A stretch of 64,000 nt of DNA from Streptomyces lanatus (GTDB taxonomy: Bacteria; Actinomycetota; Actinomycetes; Streptomycetales; Streptomycetaceae): the NCBI RefSeq assembly GCF_014655715.1, contig NZ_BNBM01000001.1, positions 932,742 through 996,741 of the forward strand, written 5' to 3'. The notes below the pieces were generated by a model that saw only the letters and a list, made by a program, of their open reading frames with translations, was not told where the DNA came from and did no database searches. Below, one piece after another: positions 36,283 through 45,113 of the stretch; positions within the stretch are counted from its first letter, which is position 1; every line of letters starts with the position of its first letter. The translations under genes were made by a program, and so were the position numbers.

Positions 36283-37542
36283 GTGACGGGGGTGAGTCTC
36301 CTGCCGGAGCTGCGCTACCCCACCCTTGCCGAACTGGTGCTGTCCGCCCGCGCACTGGCCGCCCATCGACCGGGTCTGTGCACGCTGAGACAGGTGGGGG
36401 CCTCGCGAGCGGGCAGACCCCTTCACCTGCTGTCCATCGGCCACGCCCGACGCGCCGTCCTGGTGGTCGCGGGCGCGCACTCCAACGAGCCCACGGGCGG
36501 ACCCACTCTGCTGGCCGTCGCCGAACGGGTGCTGCTGGAGCGGCGGTTGCGGGCCGACGTCTCCTGGCACTTCCTGCTGTGCGCGGACCCCGACGGGGCG
36601 AGCCTGCACGACACTCCGGCGCCCCGGAGCCTGCTCGACTACCACCTCGGCTTCTTCCGGCCGGCGGCCCCGGAGCAGCCGGAGTGGGCACCGGCCGCAC
36701 TGCCCCCGGGGCGACTGCCGCCTGAGACGCGCGCGCTGACCGGAATCATCGACGAACTGCGGCCCTACCTCCAGGTGACCCTGCACGGCACCGATCTGGG
36801 CGGCAGCTGGGTGCAGTTGACAAAGGACGTCCCCGGGTTCGCCGAGCCGTTCGCGAAGTCCGCGGCGGAGCTGCACATCCCGGTGGAGACCGGCGCCTCC
36901 GACGCGGCGGGCTGGCCCGCGGCCGGACCCGGGGTGCATGTGATGCCGGCGCCGGGCGCGGGGGCGGCGTACCCGAGCATGCCGGACGACGCGCGCAGCA
37001 GCACCTGGTACCACGTGCACCGGTACGGCGGCCTGACCGCGGTCGTCGAGGTGCCGATGTGGGCGAGCGACCTGGTCGACGACCCGGCGCTGCATCCGAA
37101 CCCGACGCATGCGATACGGCGGCTGGGGAGCCGGCTGCTGCGGGACGCGCTGGAGGTGGAGGCGGTGCTGGCCGAGGCGCTGCCCCGGCTGGACGGCGCC
37201 GACGGGCCCCTGTTGCGGGCCGCCACATGGGCGCTGGAGGTGGTGCCGGGGCTGGCGGCCGACTGGATGCACACGCCGCCCGCCGACGACACCATGGCGT
37301 ACGTCGGGAGCGTGGACGCCTTCGGGCGGCGGCTGCCCCTGCGGGCGGCGGCGATGCTGCTGCGTGTCCTGCAGGCGGCCGACGACCGCGGGGCCCAGCG
37401 GCTCGAACACCTCGTGGCGACCTGGAGCGACGCCTTCGCCGAGCGCTTCCGCGCCCGCTGGGTGCCCCTGGAGCATCAGGTCGAGCACCAGTCCCGCACG
37501 GTGGTCGCGGTGGCGCTGCACGCGCGCGAGGGGGCGGCCTGA
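36283..37542 (+). CDS. M14 family zinc carboxypeptidase-like protein
   Basis: This protein of about 419 residues has the M14 zinc site: H66-x2-E69 in GAHSNEPTGG and H168 in TLHGTDLGG, with the likely catalytic Glu in AVVEVPMW. No signal peptide is seen, so it is probably cytoplasmic, unlike classical secreted carboxypeptidases. The C-terminal half is a helical extension shared with a paralogue at 38.2-39.6 kb. Starts at GTG 36283 or 36292 are both possible; GTG 36250 falls upstream of the predicted transcription start. The peptide or amide substrate is unknown. Confidence 0.78.
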   Translation: MTGVSLLPELRYPTLAELVLSARALAAHRPGLCTLRQVGASRAGRPLHLLSIGHARRAVLVVAGAHSNEPTGGPTLLAVAERVLLERRLRADVSWHFLLCADPDGASLHDTPAPRSLLDYHLGFFRPAAPEQPEWAPAALPPGRLPPETRALTGIIDELRPYLQVTLHGTDLGGSWVQLTKDVPGFAEPFAKSAAELHIPVETGASDAAGWPAAGPGVHVMPAPGAGAAYPSMPDDARSSTWYHVHRYGGLTAVVEVPMWASDLVDDPALHPNPTHAIRRLGSRLLRDALEVEAVLAEALPRLDGADGPLLRAATWALEVVPGLAADWMHTPPADDTMAYVGSVDAFGRRLPLRAAAMLLRVLQAADDRGAQRLEHLVATWSDAFAERFRARWVPLEHQVEHQSRTVVAVALHAREGAA

Positions 37543-37729
37543 GCCCGGCGGCCCCGTCCGCCCCCTTGTGGACATCCGCGGTGGCCGCGTCCTGATTCCG
37601 GGTGCAGCGCGCGGGTGCGGGGTCGCAGGCGAGCTCGCGCACGGCGCGAGGCCTGAGCGGATCATGGTGGCCGAGCAAGTCCGGAACGTTCGCGCCGGCG
37701 CCGGCCACAACAGGCCGCGCGGGCCACCG

Positions 37730-37777
37730 AAAAAATTCGCGGACTCCGCGGTGGACCGACGTCAGTGGTCCACCGCG
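37730..37777 (-). terminator. Intrinsic terminator with T-tract after the SSI-like gene
   Basis: On the minus strand an 11-bp stem (CGCGGTGGACC paired with GGTCCACCGCG, 37747-37757 and 37767-37777) spans the stop codon. A compact CGCGG-AGT-CCGCG hairpin follows and leads directly into AATTTTTT. A run of six T is unusual in this GC-rich DNA and strongly supports termination. Confidence 0.85.
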
Positions 37778-38175
37778 AACACGGCCCCTGTCCGCGCCGC
37801 CATTCCGCAGCCGTTCGAGAACGTCTCGTGGTACTCGACCGGGTGGCCGTTCCACTCCCCCCGCGCGTGGGCGGTCACCGGCGCGTAGATCATCGGGCAG
37901 AAGGCGTCCTTCTGCCGGAGCCGGCTGATGTCGCCGCCCACCCGGTCGAGGTCGGCGCAGGCCTCCTCCGCCTTGGCGTGGCCGCGCGGCGGGTCGCACA
38001 GCAGCAGGGTGCCGGGCGTCTCGCCGTGGCGGCCGTCGCCGCGGGTGACCGTGACGAAGAGCCAGTTGCCGGTGTCGGAGTCCTGGGCCGCCGCCGGGGG
38101 CGTGACCACGCCGAGGGCGAGGGCGGCGGCCGCCGTGAGCAGACCGCCTCGTACCGCTGGGATGCGTCGCGTCAT
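37762..38175 (-). CDS. Subtilisin inhibitor-like (SSI family) secreted protein
   Basis: This 137-residue precursor has a signal peptide ending near AAAQ, then an SSI-type domain with four Cys (C60, C73, C93, C123) in the two-disulfide spacing of Streptomyces subtilisin inhibitor. The reactive loop is CPMIYAP, with M95 at the P1 position, and the C-terminal block YHETFSNGCGM aligns with the family. A Met P1 favours subtilisin-like targets. The ATG overlaps the stop of the upstream M14 peptidase gene (ATGA), so peptidase and inhibitor are translationally coupled. A strong terminator follows. Confidence 0.85.
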   Translation of the reverse strand: MTRRIPAVRGGLLTAAAALALGVVTPPAAAQDSDTGNWLFVTVTRGDGRHGETPGTLLLCDPPRGHAKAEEACADLDRVGGDISRLRQKDAFCPMIYAPVTAHARGEWNGHPVEYHETFSNGCGMAARTGAVFAVDH

Positions 38176-39584
38176 TCCCGGTGTATCGGCACGGCCGCCC
38201 CGGCATTCCACCCCGACTCACCCGAACGGGAGCACGCGGGCGCGTACCGCCCGGCGAGTTCGAACGCGGCGAGCACCACCCGTGACTGGTACTCGACCTG
38301 GCGGGCGACGGGTATCCAGCGCGCCCCGCAGCCGTCGCGGTAGTCCTCGCACCACTCGTCGATGAGCCGGTCCAGCTCCGGCAGCACACCGGCCGGATCG
38401 CGCCCGGCGCCCGTCACGAGCTGGTGCAGCAGCCCGGCGGTGCGCAGGGCGAGGCGCCGTCCGGCTATGCGCAGGGCGGCGAGGTGGGCGGTGCTGAGCG
38501 CGGGGAGGGGGTGGGCGCCGACGGGGTCCTCGAAGTCGGGGTCCCAGGTGTCGGCGAGCCCTGGGCAGACCAGTAAATAGTCGTCGACCGGGGCGAGCAG
38601 CCGGGCCGTCTCCGGCCCGGCCGGAAGGTACGGCCGCAGGCGCTCCAGCAGCCGTTCCAGGAGGCGGGTGTCATGGCGCAGGGTGTGGCTCACCCTGCGC
38701 AGGACCGTTTCCTCATCTGGGTGCCGCGCACCGTCCTCCACCGCGGCCACGCCCCACATGGGGGCCTCGACGACCGCCGTGACGGTGCCGTGCCGGTGCG
38801 GATGGAACCAGGTCGACTCGACGGCGGCCTCGGTGATGGCGGCGGCCAGATCGCCGCGCCGGGGCCGGGGGATCCGGTACACGGCGGGCCCCAGTTCCGG
38901 CCAGTACAGGGTGTCGTAGGGGCCGAGTTCGCGCGGGATGCCGAGACGGGCGGCGGAGTGCGCGACCCGCTGGGCGAGGCCGGGCAGGTCGTGGGTCAGT
39001 TCGACGAAGCCGCCGCCGACGTCCACGCCGTGCAGGGAGCACTGCAGAAAGGGCCGCAGTTCGTCCTGGAGGTCGAGCAGGGCGCGGGTCTCGGGCAGGG
39101 TGGCGGCGTCCGCGCCGTCGGGCAGCCATTCGGGCTGTTCCAGGAAGCCGGGGCGGAAGAACTTCCGGAAGTAGGCGCCGAGGGCGTACGGACCGCGCAG
39201 CCAGGCCTCGTTGCGGCGCAGTCCGTCGGGGTCCAGGCAGAGCAGCAGGTTCCAGGTGGCGTCGGCGCCCTCGTGCAGCCGGGGGTCGGCGAGCACCCGT
39301 TCGGCCAGCCGCAGTACGGTGCCGCCGCCCACGGGCTCGTTGGCGTGCGGTCCTGCCACGACGAGGGCCTGGCGGCTGCCGTGGCCCACGGACAGCAGCC
39401 ACAGGGGGGTGCCCGCGCGGGAGGTCCCGACCCGGCGCAGCCGGGTGTCTCGGGGGCGGCGGGCGACTAGCGCGGCCGCCCGGGCACCCAGCTCGTCGAC
39501 GGTCGGGTAGCGGAGGAGTGGCGGCAGGGCACACCTCCACAAATGTGGTGCCGTCGGTTCACCTGATGTGCATGGTGTACGCAC
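38172..39584 (-). CDS. M14 family zinc carboxypeptidase-like protein (paralogue)
   Basis: This protein of up to 470 residues is a paralogue of the M14 protein at 36.3 kb, with the same core: GPHANEPVGG (His and Glu ligands), SLHGVDVGG (third His) and AVVEAPMW (catalytic Glu). The shared LLRYPTVDELGARAAAL start suggests the true start may lie near 39542, later than GTG 39584; neither has a clear ribosome binding site. It contains a rare TTA leucine codon at 38574-38576, implying dependence on the bldA tRNA. Its stop overlaps the SSI-like gene start by 4 nt. Confidence 0.78.
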   Translation of the reverse strand: MRTPCTSGEPTAPHLWRCALPPLLRYPTVDELGARAAALVARRPRDTRLRRVGTSRAGTPLWLLSVGHGSRQALVVAGPHANEPVGGGTVLRLAERVLADPRLHEGADATWNLLLCLDPDGLRRNEAWLRGPYALGAYFRKFFRPGFLEQPEWLPDGADAATLPETRALLDLQDELRPFLQCSLHGVDVGGGFVELTHDLPGLAQRVAHSAARLGIPRELGPYDTLYWPELGPAVYRIPRPRRGDLAAAITEAAVESTWFHPHRHGTVTAVVEAPMWGVAAVEDGARHPDEETVLRRVSHTLRHDTRLLERLLERLRPYLPAGPETARLLAPVDDYLLVCPGLADTWDPDFEDPVGAHPLPALSTAHLAALRIAGRRLALRTAGLLHQLVTGAGRDPAGVLPELDRLIDEWCEDYRDGCGARWIPVARQVEYQSRVVLAAFELAGRYAPACSRSGESGWNAGAAVPIHRE

Positions 39585-39681
39585 AGTCAGTCACGACTTG
39601 ACGACTACGTCAACACCGTAGAAGGCAAAGGGACTTGCCTCGATCCGTCCACGTACGGCCGAGGCCAGGGCCGGGATTGGC

Positions 39682-40233
39682 TCAGGTGGCGGCGAGCCGG
39701 AACGACATCCGGCCGAAGCCCACCTGGTCGCCCTCGCGGACCACCACGGCGCCGATGACGCGCCGGCCGTTCACGGTGGTGCCGTTGGTGGAGCCGAGGT
39801 CGCGCAGGACCCACAGGCCGCCCTGGTGACTGAGTTCGGCGTGCACCCGGGACACCGTCTCGTGGGTGAGTCGCAGCCCGTTGGCGGGGTCGCGCCCTAT
39901 GCGCAGCGGATGTCCGGTCGCGGGGTGGGGCAGCAGCAGCTTGGGCAGCCGCTCGGCCTGCCAGGCCCTGCGCAGCCGTACGGTGAAGCCGGAGACCGCC
40001 TCCACGGTGCCGAACACCAGACGCGACAGCTTGCTCTCGGAGGGCAGGTCGGCGGTGAGCACGGCGAGCTCGTCCGAGCGGCGGGCCGCGAGGGCCAGCT
40101 CCATGCGGCGTACGAACGTGTCGTGCGACAGCCTGCCCATGGCGACGCCGTCACGCAGCACCTTCAGCGCCTTGTCGCGCTCCGCGTCGGACAGCCGCGC
40201 GGGGTACGTGTTGAACTCGAAAGACGACGTCAC
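39682..40233 (-). CDS. DUF1707 and FHA domain protein
   Basis: This 183-residue protein joins an N-terminal DUF1707 domain (LSDAERDKALKVLRDGVAMG, then FVRRMELALAARRSDEL) to a C-terminal FHA domain. The FHA phosphothreonine-binding residues are visible in LRIGRDPANGLRL, TVSRVHAEL and DLGSTNGTTVNG. Such proteins read Ser/Thr kinase signals, often at the membrane or division site. No kinase is encoded in the window. It is divergent from treZ. Confidence 0.9.
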   Translation of the reverse strand: MTSSFEFNTYPARLSDAERDKALKVLRDGVAMGRLSHDTFVRRMELALAARRSDELAVLTADLPSESKLSRLVFGTVEAVSGFTVRLRRAWQAERLPKLLLPHPATGHPLRIGRDPANGLRLTHETVSRVHAELSHQGGLWVLRDLGSTNGTTVNGRRVIGAVVVREGDQVGFGRMSFRLAAT

Positions 40234-40365
40234 GGTGCTGATTGTCGGTCAGTGAACCTCGGGTGTCCAGAAAACGGGGAAACGGCCGCCACGTGCGCGT
40301 GCCCGGCCTGTTTGAAGCACCATGGACGGGCTACATCACGGTGAGCCGACGAAGGGGAACCGTCC

Positions 40366-42111
40366 GTGCAGTTCGAGGTGTGGGCACCGCAGGCCGACCG
40401 TGTGACGCTCCATTGCGAGGGCGCCACGCGTGCGTTGGAGCGCGATACCGATCGCGCGGGATGGTGGTGGGGGGAGGCGGACGCGCGGGACGGGACACGG
40501 TACGGCTTCGCGCTCGACGACGGCCCCGTCCTGCCCGATCCACGCTCGCGCCGGCAACCGGACGGCCCGGACGGGCTGAGCGCGGTCGTCGACCACGAGA
40601 GCCACGAGTGGCGTACCGAGTGGGCGGGCCGGCCGCTGCCCGGAGCGGTGCTGTACGAGCTGCATGTGGGCACGTACACGTGTGAAGGCACGCTGGACGC
40701 GGCGGCCGGGCGGCTGGAGCATCTCGCCGAACTGGGGGTCACCCACGTCGAGTTGATGCCGCTGAGCCCCTTCCCCGGCCGCCACGGCTGGGGCTACGAG
40801 GGCGTCTCGCTGTGGGCCGTGCACGAGCCGTACGGCGGGCCCGAGGCGCTGAAACGCTTCGTCGACCGGGCGCACGAACTCGGCCTGGGCGTGGTCCTCG
40901 ATGTCGTCCACAACCACTTCGGCCCGTCCGGGAACTATCTACCGCTCTTCGGCCCCTACCTCACGGACACCCATCAGACGCCCTGGGGTGCCGCCGTCAA
41001 CCTGGACGCGCCCGGCTCGGACGAGGTGCGCGCGTATCTCGTCCAGAGCGCGCTGGCCTGGCTGCGGGACTACCGGATCGACGGGCTGCGCCTCGACGCG
41101 GTGCACGCGCTGAAGGACACACGCGCGTGCCACTTCCTGGAGGAGCTGTCGACAGCCGTCGACGCGCTCTCCGCCGACCTGGGCCGCCCGCTGTCGTTGA
41201 TCGCCGAGTCGGACCTGAACGACCCTCGGCTCATCACCGCGCGCGAGGAGGGCGGCCTCGGACTGCACGCCCAGTGGAACGACGACTTCCACCACACCCT
41301 GCACACCGCGCTGACCGGCGAGTCCCAGGGCTACTACGCGGACTTCGGGCGAGCGCCCCTGGCAGGCCTCGCCAAGACCCTCACCGGCGGCTACTTCCAC
41401 GACGGCACGTACTCGACGTTCCGGGGCCGGCGCCATGGACGCCCCCTGGACCGCACGCGGGTCGCGGCGCACCGCCTCCTCGGCTACGGCCAGACCCACG
41501 ACCAGGTCGGCAACCGGGCCCAGGGCGACCGGCTCGCGGCCACCCTCTCCCCCGGGCTGCTGGCCTGCGCGGCCACGCTGACGCTGACCGCGCCGTTCAC
41601 GCCGATGCTGTTCATGGGCGAGGAGTGGGCCGCGGGCACGCCCTGGCAGTTCTTCACCGACCACACCGATCCGGAGCTGGCCGACGCGGTACGGCGTGGC
41701 AGACGGCGGGAGTTCGCGGCGCACGGCTGGGCCGAGGAGGACGTGCCCGACCCGCAGGACCCGGCGACCCGGGAGCGCTCCTGTCTGGACTGGTCCGAGC
41801 TCGACGGCGAGCCCCACGCGCGCGTGCTCGCCTGGTACCGCCGGCTGATCGCCCTGCGCCACGAACAGCCCGACCTGACCGATCCCGACCTCGCCGACAC
41901 CAAGGTGGCCTACGACGAGCAGCAGCGCTGGCTCGCCTTCCGCCGCGGGGACGTACGCGTGGCCGTCAACCTCGCCAAGGAACCGGCGGCGATCCCGCTG
42001 GGTCCGCGCAAGGCGGCCGTACTGGCGGCGTGGGAGCCGGTGGAGGCGCCGGGGGCGGACGGGGTGCTGGAGGTGCCCGGGGAGTCGGGGGTGGTGTTGT
42101 TGCAGGGGTGA
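40366..42111 (+). CDS. treZ: Malto-oligosyltrehalose trehalohydrolase
   Basis: This 581-residue GH13 enzyme cleaves trehalose from maltooligosyl trehalose made by TreY. It begins QFEVWAPQADRVTLHCEG, a CBM48-like N-terminal domain, then shows VLDVVHNHFGPSGNY (region I), GLRLDAVHAL with nucleophile D244, LIAESDLNDP with acid E281 and TYGQ-like GQTHDQVGNRAQG (region IV). The GTG at 40366 follows AGGGGAA and is standard. Together with glgX and treY the window encodes a full glycogen-to-trehalose route. Confidence 0.93.
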   Translation: MQFEVWAPQADRVTLHCEGATRALERDTDRAGWWWGEADARDGTRYGFALDDGPVLPDPRSRRQPDGPDGLSAVVDHESHEWRTEWAGRPLPGAVLYELHVGTYTCEGTLDAAAGRLEHLAELGVTHVELMPLSPFPGRHGWGYEGVSLWAVHEPYGGPEALKRFVDRAHELGLGVVLDVVHNHFGPSGNYLPLFGPYLTDTHQTPWGAAVNLDAPGSDEVRAYLVQSALAWLRDYRIDGLRLDAVHALKDTRACHFLEELSTAVDALSADLGRPLSLIAESDLNDPRLITAREEGGLGLHAQWNDDFHHTLHTALTGESQGYYADFGRAPLAGLAKTLTGGYFHDGTYSTFRGRRHGRPLDRTRVAAHRLLGYGQTHDQVGNRAQGDRLAATLSPGLLACAATLTLTAPFTPMLFMGEEWAAGTPWQFFTDHTDPELADAVRRGRRREFAAHGWAEEDVPDPQDPATRERSCLDWSELDGEPHARVLAWYRRLIALRHEQPDLTDPDLADTKVAYDEQQRWLAFRRGDVRVAVNLAKEPAAIPLGPRKAAVLAAWEPVEAPGADGVLEVPGESGVVLLQG

Positions 42112-42162
42112 CGAGAGCAAGCGACCTCACAGGGCGATGGGCTCTCAGATCCCCTCCCCGTC

Positions 42163-43089
42163 CTAGTCCTCCCTCAGCTCCGTGACCCGCTCCAACAGGA
42201 TCGCCTCCCACGCATGCCCAAGGCGTTGCCTCAGCAGCGGCAGCGGCGTCTCCCCCGTGCCGTCGAGCCGGGCCGCGAGGTCGAGCACCGCGTCGCAGCG
42301 GGCCAGCCACAGGCCGCGCAGGCAGGGGCGGGCGCCGTAGCCGGCGAGGGTGGCGGCGCGGACGGCGGCCGGGGAGCCCACGGCGAGCGCGAGACCGGCG
42401 ATGTCCTCCGCCGGGTCGCCGAGGACGGTGTCGGCCCAGCCGAGGATGCCGCGCACCCGGCCGTCGGCGCTGACGACGAGGTGGTCGGCGGTGAGGGCGT
42501 GGTGGACGAGGACGGCGGTGCCGGGCTGGGCGGCGAGCTGGACGGCACCCGGCTGGGTCAGCTGGCGCAGCCGGGTCGCGTCGAACTCGTCGGCGTCGGC
42601 GAGGCGCGCGGCCGGGCGTTCGGCGGCGCGGCGCAGGGCCTCCAGGGAGCGTGGCGCGGTGCGCGGCACACCGAGCGCCTCGGCCTGCCGTACGGGGACC
42701 TCGCGCAGCCCCGTGAGCAGCCCGGCCAGATCGGCCTCGCCGACCGCCGAGACGTCGTACCGGGTGCCCGAACCGCCGGGCACCTTGCTGTCGAGGGTGT
42801 AGGTCAGCCCGGGCGCCCACTCGCCGTACGCCACGCTCGTCGGCAGCGCGACGGGGACGTGCGGGCGGACCAGGTCGCGCAGGCGCAGCTCGCGGCGCTG
42901 GCGGGCGGTGGCCTCGCGGTCGGGGGCGAGGCGCAGCACATGCCGGGTGCCGACCCACCAGGTGGCGGGCTGGGCGCCGGGGGCCGCGGGGCGGACCTCG
43001 GGGCCCGCCGAGTCGTCCACGCCGTCCTTGAGCAGGGAACGGACCAGTCGGCGGACGGTGTCCGCGGTGGGTGTCGGTGCCTGGGTCAT
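42163..43089 (-). CDS. Degenerate aminoglycoside-phosphotransferase-like protein (likely pseudokinase)
   Basis: This 308-residue protein has APH-family layout, but the catalytic motifs are altered. The Brenner HxD motif reads VHHALTADHL, with Ala198 where the catalytic Asp should be. The DFG-equivalent reads GILGWAD, with Gly217 replacing the metal-binding Asp. The downstream GDPAEDIAGLAL element is retained. It therefore probably binds a ligand without phosphorylating it, or works by another route. It is 61 bp upstream of, and on the same strand as, an M24 peptidase gene (which it follows in transcription). Confidence 0.75.
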   Translation of the reverse strand: MTQAPTPTADTVRRLVRSLLKDGVDDSAGPEVRPAAPGAQPATWWVGTRHVLRLAPDREATARQRRELRLRDLVRPHVPVALPTSVAYGEWAPGLTYTLDSKVPGGSGTRYDVSAVGEADLAGLLTGLREVPVRQAEALGVPRTAPRSLEALRRAAERPAARLADADEFDATRLRQLTQPGAVQLAAQPGTAVLVHHALTADHLVVSADGRVRGILGWADTVLGDPAEDIAGLALAVGSPAAVRAATLAGYGARPCLRGLWLARCDAVLDLAARLDGTGETPLPLLRQRLGHAWEAILLERVTELRED

Positions 43090-43150
43090 GGTCGCGCCGC
43101 TGTCGCTCGGGGGTCTACGGGGGCTCCTTGCGCCGGGATCGGTCGGCCGC

Positions 43151-44278
43151 TCAGTCGACTATGACCAGCTCGCGGGTCGTGTCGTTGAGGCGCCGGCCGC
43201 CGTCCTCGGTGACGGTGACGATGTCCTCGATGCGCACTCCGAAGCGGCCGGGCAGATAGACGCCGGGCTCCACGGAGAAGCACATGCCGGGCACCAGGGG
43301 CTGCTCCTCGCCCTCGATCATGTAGGGCGGCTCGTGGGTGGTGACGCCGATGCCGTGCCCGGTGCGGTGGATGAAGTACTCCCCGTAGCCGGCGTCCGCG
43401 ATGACCGCGCGGGCGGCCCGGTCGACCTCCTGGCAGGCGACGCCGGGCCGGACCGCTCGGAAGCCCGCCTCCTGGGCCTCGCGCACCAGGTCGTGGACCC
43501 GGCGCTCCTCGTCGGTGGGTTCGCCGACGTGGACGGTGCGGGAGGTGTCGGAGCCGTAGCCGTCCTTCAGACCGCCGAAGTCGAGGACCACCATGTCGCC
43601 GCGTTCGATCGCGCGGTCGCCCACCTCATGGTGCGGGTTGGCGCCGTTGGGCCCGGAGGCGACGATGGTGAAGTCGACCTGGGAGTGACCGAAGCGGCGC
43701 AGCAGATGGGCGAGGTCGGCGGCGACCTCGGACTCACGGCGACCGCCGAAGGGAACCTTCCGGATCTCCTCGAACGTTGCGTCAGCGGCCGCTCCCGCGG
43801 CCGCCAACAGCTCCAGCTCGGCGGCGTCCTTGACGGCGCGCAGCATCGGCAGGGCGTCGGTGAGGGAGGCGTACGAGGTGCCGGGCAGCGCCCGCTGCAG
43901 GGCCAGCAGATGCATCGCCCAGGCGTTGTCGCTGATGCCGAACCGGCCGCTCGGGTCGAGGAGGGCGGCGGTGGCGGCGTAAGGGTCCTTGCCGTCGGTC
44001 CAGTCGCGCAGGTTCAGACCGGGCGCGCCGGAGGCCTTCGCGGCGTCCGGGGCCTCCAGGGCGGGGACGATCAGGATGGGATCCCGGCCGGGGACGAGGA
44101 CCAGCAGGGTGAGCCGCTCGGTCTCGGCGGTGGGCGCGTAGCCGGTGAGCCACACCAGGTCGGGGCCGGGTGCCACCAGGAGCCCGGCCAGCCCCGCGTC
44201 GGCGGCCGCCCGCGCGGCACGCTCCATACGGGCCCGGTAGTCGTCGGCGGTGAAGGGCGCGGGTGCGGTGCCGGTCAT
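43151..44278 (-). CDS. M24 family Xaa-Pro aminopeptidase/dipeptidase
   Basis: This 375-residue metallopeptidase has a creatinase-like N-terminal domain and a pita-bread catalytic domain with all five metal ligands: Asp in VLDFGGLKDGY, Asp in GSDTSRTVH, His in RTGHGIGV, Glu in FSVEPGVY and Glu in VRIEDIV. It cleaves peptide bonds before or after proline in the cytoplasm. No signal peptide is present. It precedes the degenerate phosphotransferase in the same transcription direction. Confidence 0.92.
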   Translation of the reverse strand: MTGTAPAPFTADDYRARMERAARAAADAGLAGLLVAPGPDLVWLTGYAPTAETERLTLLVLVPGRDPILIVPALEAPDAAKASGAPGLNLRDWTDGKDPYAATAALLDPSGRFGISDNAWAMHLLALQRALPGTSYASLTDALPMLRAVKDAAELELLAAAGAAADATFEEIRKVPFGGRRESEVAADLAHLLRRFGHSQVDFTIVASGPNGANPHHEVGDRAIERGDMVVLDFGGLKDGYGSDTSRTVHVGEPTDEERRVHDLVREAQEAGFRAVRPGVACQEVDRAARAVIADAGYGEYFIHRTGHGIGVTTHEPPYMIEGEEQPLVPGMCFSVEPGVYLPGRFGVRIEDIVTVTEDGGRRLNDTTRELVIVD

Positions 44279-44385
44279 CCGGGCCTCCCTGGGCGCGTGA
44301 AGGGACTACGGGCAGCATCCTGCCCGCCCTGAGGGGGCGGCGCGAGCCGATCGGCGGGTCTGGCGGGCGGCCGCTGGGGCACGGC

Positions 44386-45015
44386 TCAGCCCTCCAGTGC
44401 CATACGGACGCCGAGGAGGAGCAGTACGCCCCCGGAGACCTGTTCCAGGCGTCTGCGCACGCCCGCGCGGGACAGCACCGACCTCAGCCGGCCGACGAAC
44501 CACACGTACAGGCCGTAGTAGCCGACCTCGTAGACCGCCCACAGCGCGGCGAGGCCGATCATCGTCGGCAGGTGCGGGGCGCCCTGCGGGACGAACTGCG
44601 GCAGGAAGGACATGGCGAACACGGCCGCCTTGGGGTTGGCGAGGTTGAGCAGCAGTCCGCCCCGGTAGGAGGCCCAGCCGCTCTTCGGTGTGCTCTCCCA
44701 GGTGGTCTCCCCGGCGCCGTTGGCGCGGCGGGCCTGGCGCAGGGCCTGGACGCCGAAGCCGACGAGGACGACCGCGCCGACGACGCGGATCACGTCGTAC
44801 GCCATCTCGGAGGCCGTCAGCAGCGCGGTCAGGCCGAACGCGGCGACCAGGCCCCAGATGAAGACACCCGTCTCGTTGCCCAGCACGGTCAGGAAGCCCG
44901 AGCGCCTGCTCTGCAGCGACTGCTTGATGATCAGCACGGTGCTCGGGCCGGGTGAGGCGGCGACGAGGGTGCAGGCTCCGAGGAAGGCGATGAGGGTGGT
45001 CGGCATGGGGGTCAT
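44386..45015 (-). CDS. LysE family amino-acid exporter
   Basis: This 209-residue membrane protein has the six-helix LysE/RhtB pattern. The N-terminal FLGACTLVAASPGPSTVLII contains the family signature SPGP, and NPKAAVFAMSFLPQFV holds the conserved NPK motif. It would export amino acids or derivatives such as homoserine by proton exchange. ATG 45015 or 45006 are both possible; neither has a strong ribosome binding site. Confidence 0.87.
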   Translation of the reverse strand: MTPMPTTLIAFLGACTLVAASPGPSTVLIIKQSLQSRRSGFLTVLGNETGVFIWGLVAAFGLTALLTASEMAYDVIRVVGAVVLVGFGVQALRQARRANGAGETTWESTPKSGWASYRGGLLLNLANPKAAVFAMSFLPQFVPQGAPHLPTMIGLAALWAVYEVGYYGLYVWFVGRLRSVLSRAGVRRRLEQVSGGVLLLLGVRMALEG

Positions 45016-45113
45016 CGTGGCCCTGTCGGCGGAACGTGACCAGTGGTTTTCACGGACTCGTCCAACGGGCCCGGCCGACGGTCTCCGCCGGCGGCCTCGT
45101 CCGGCGGCCGGGC

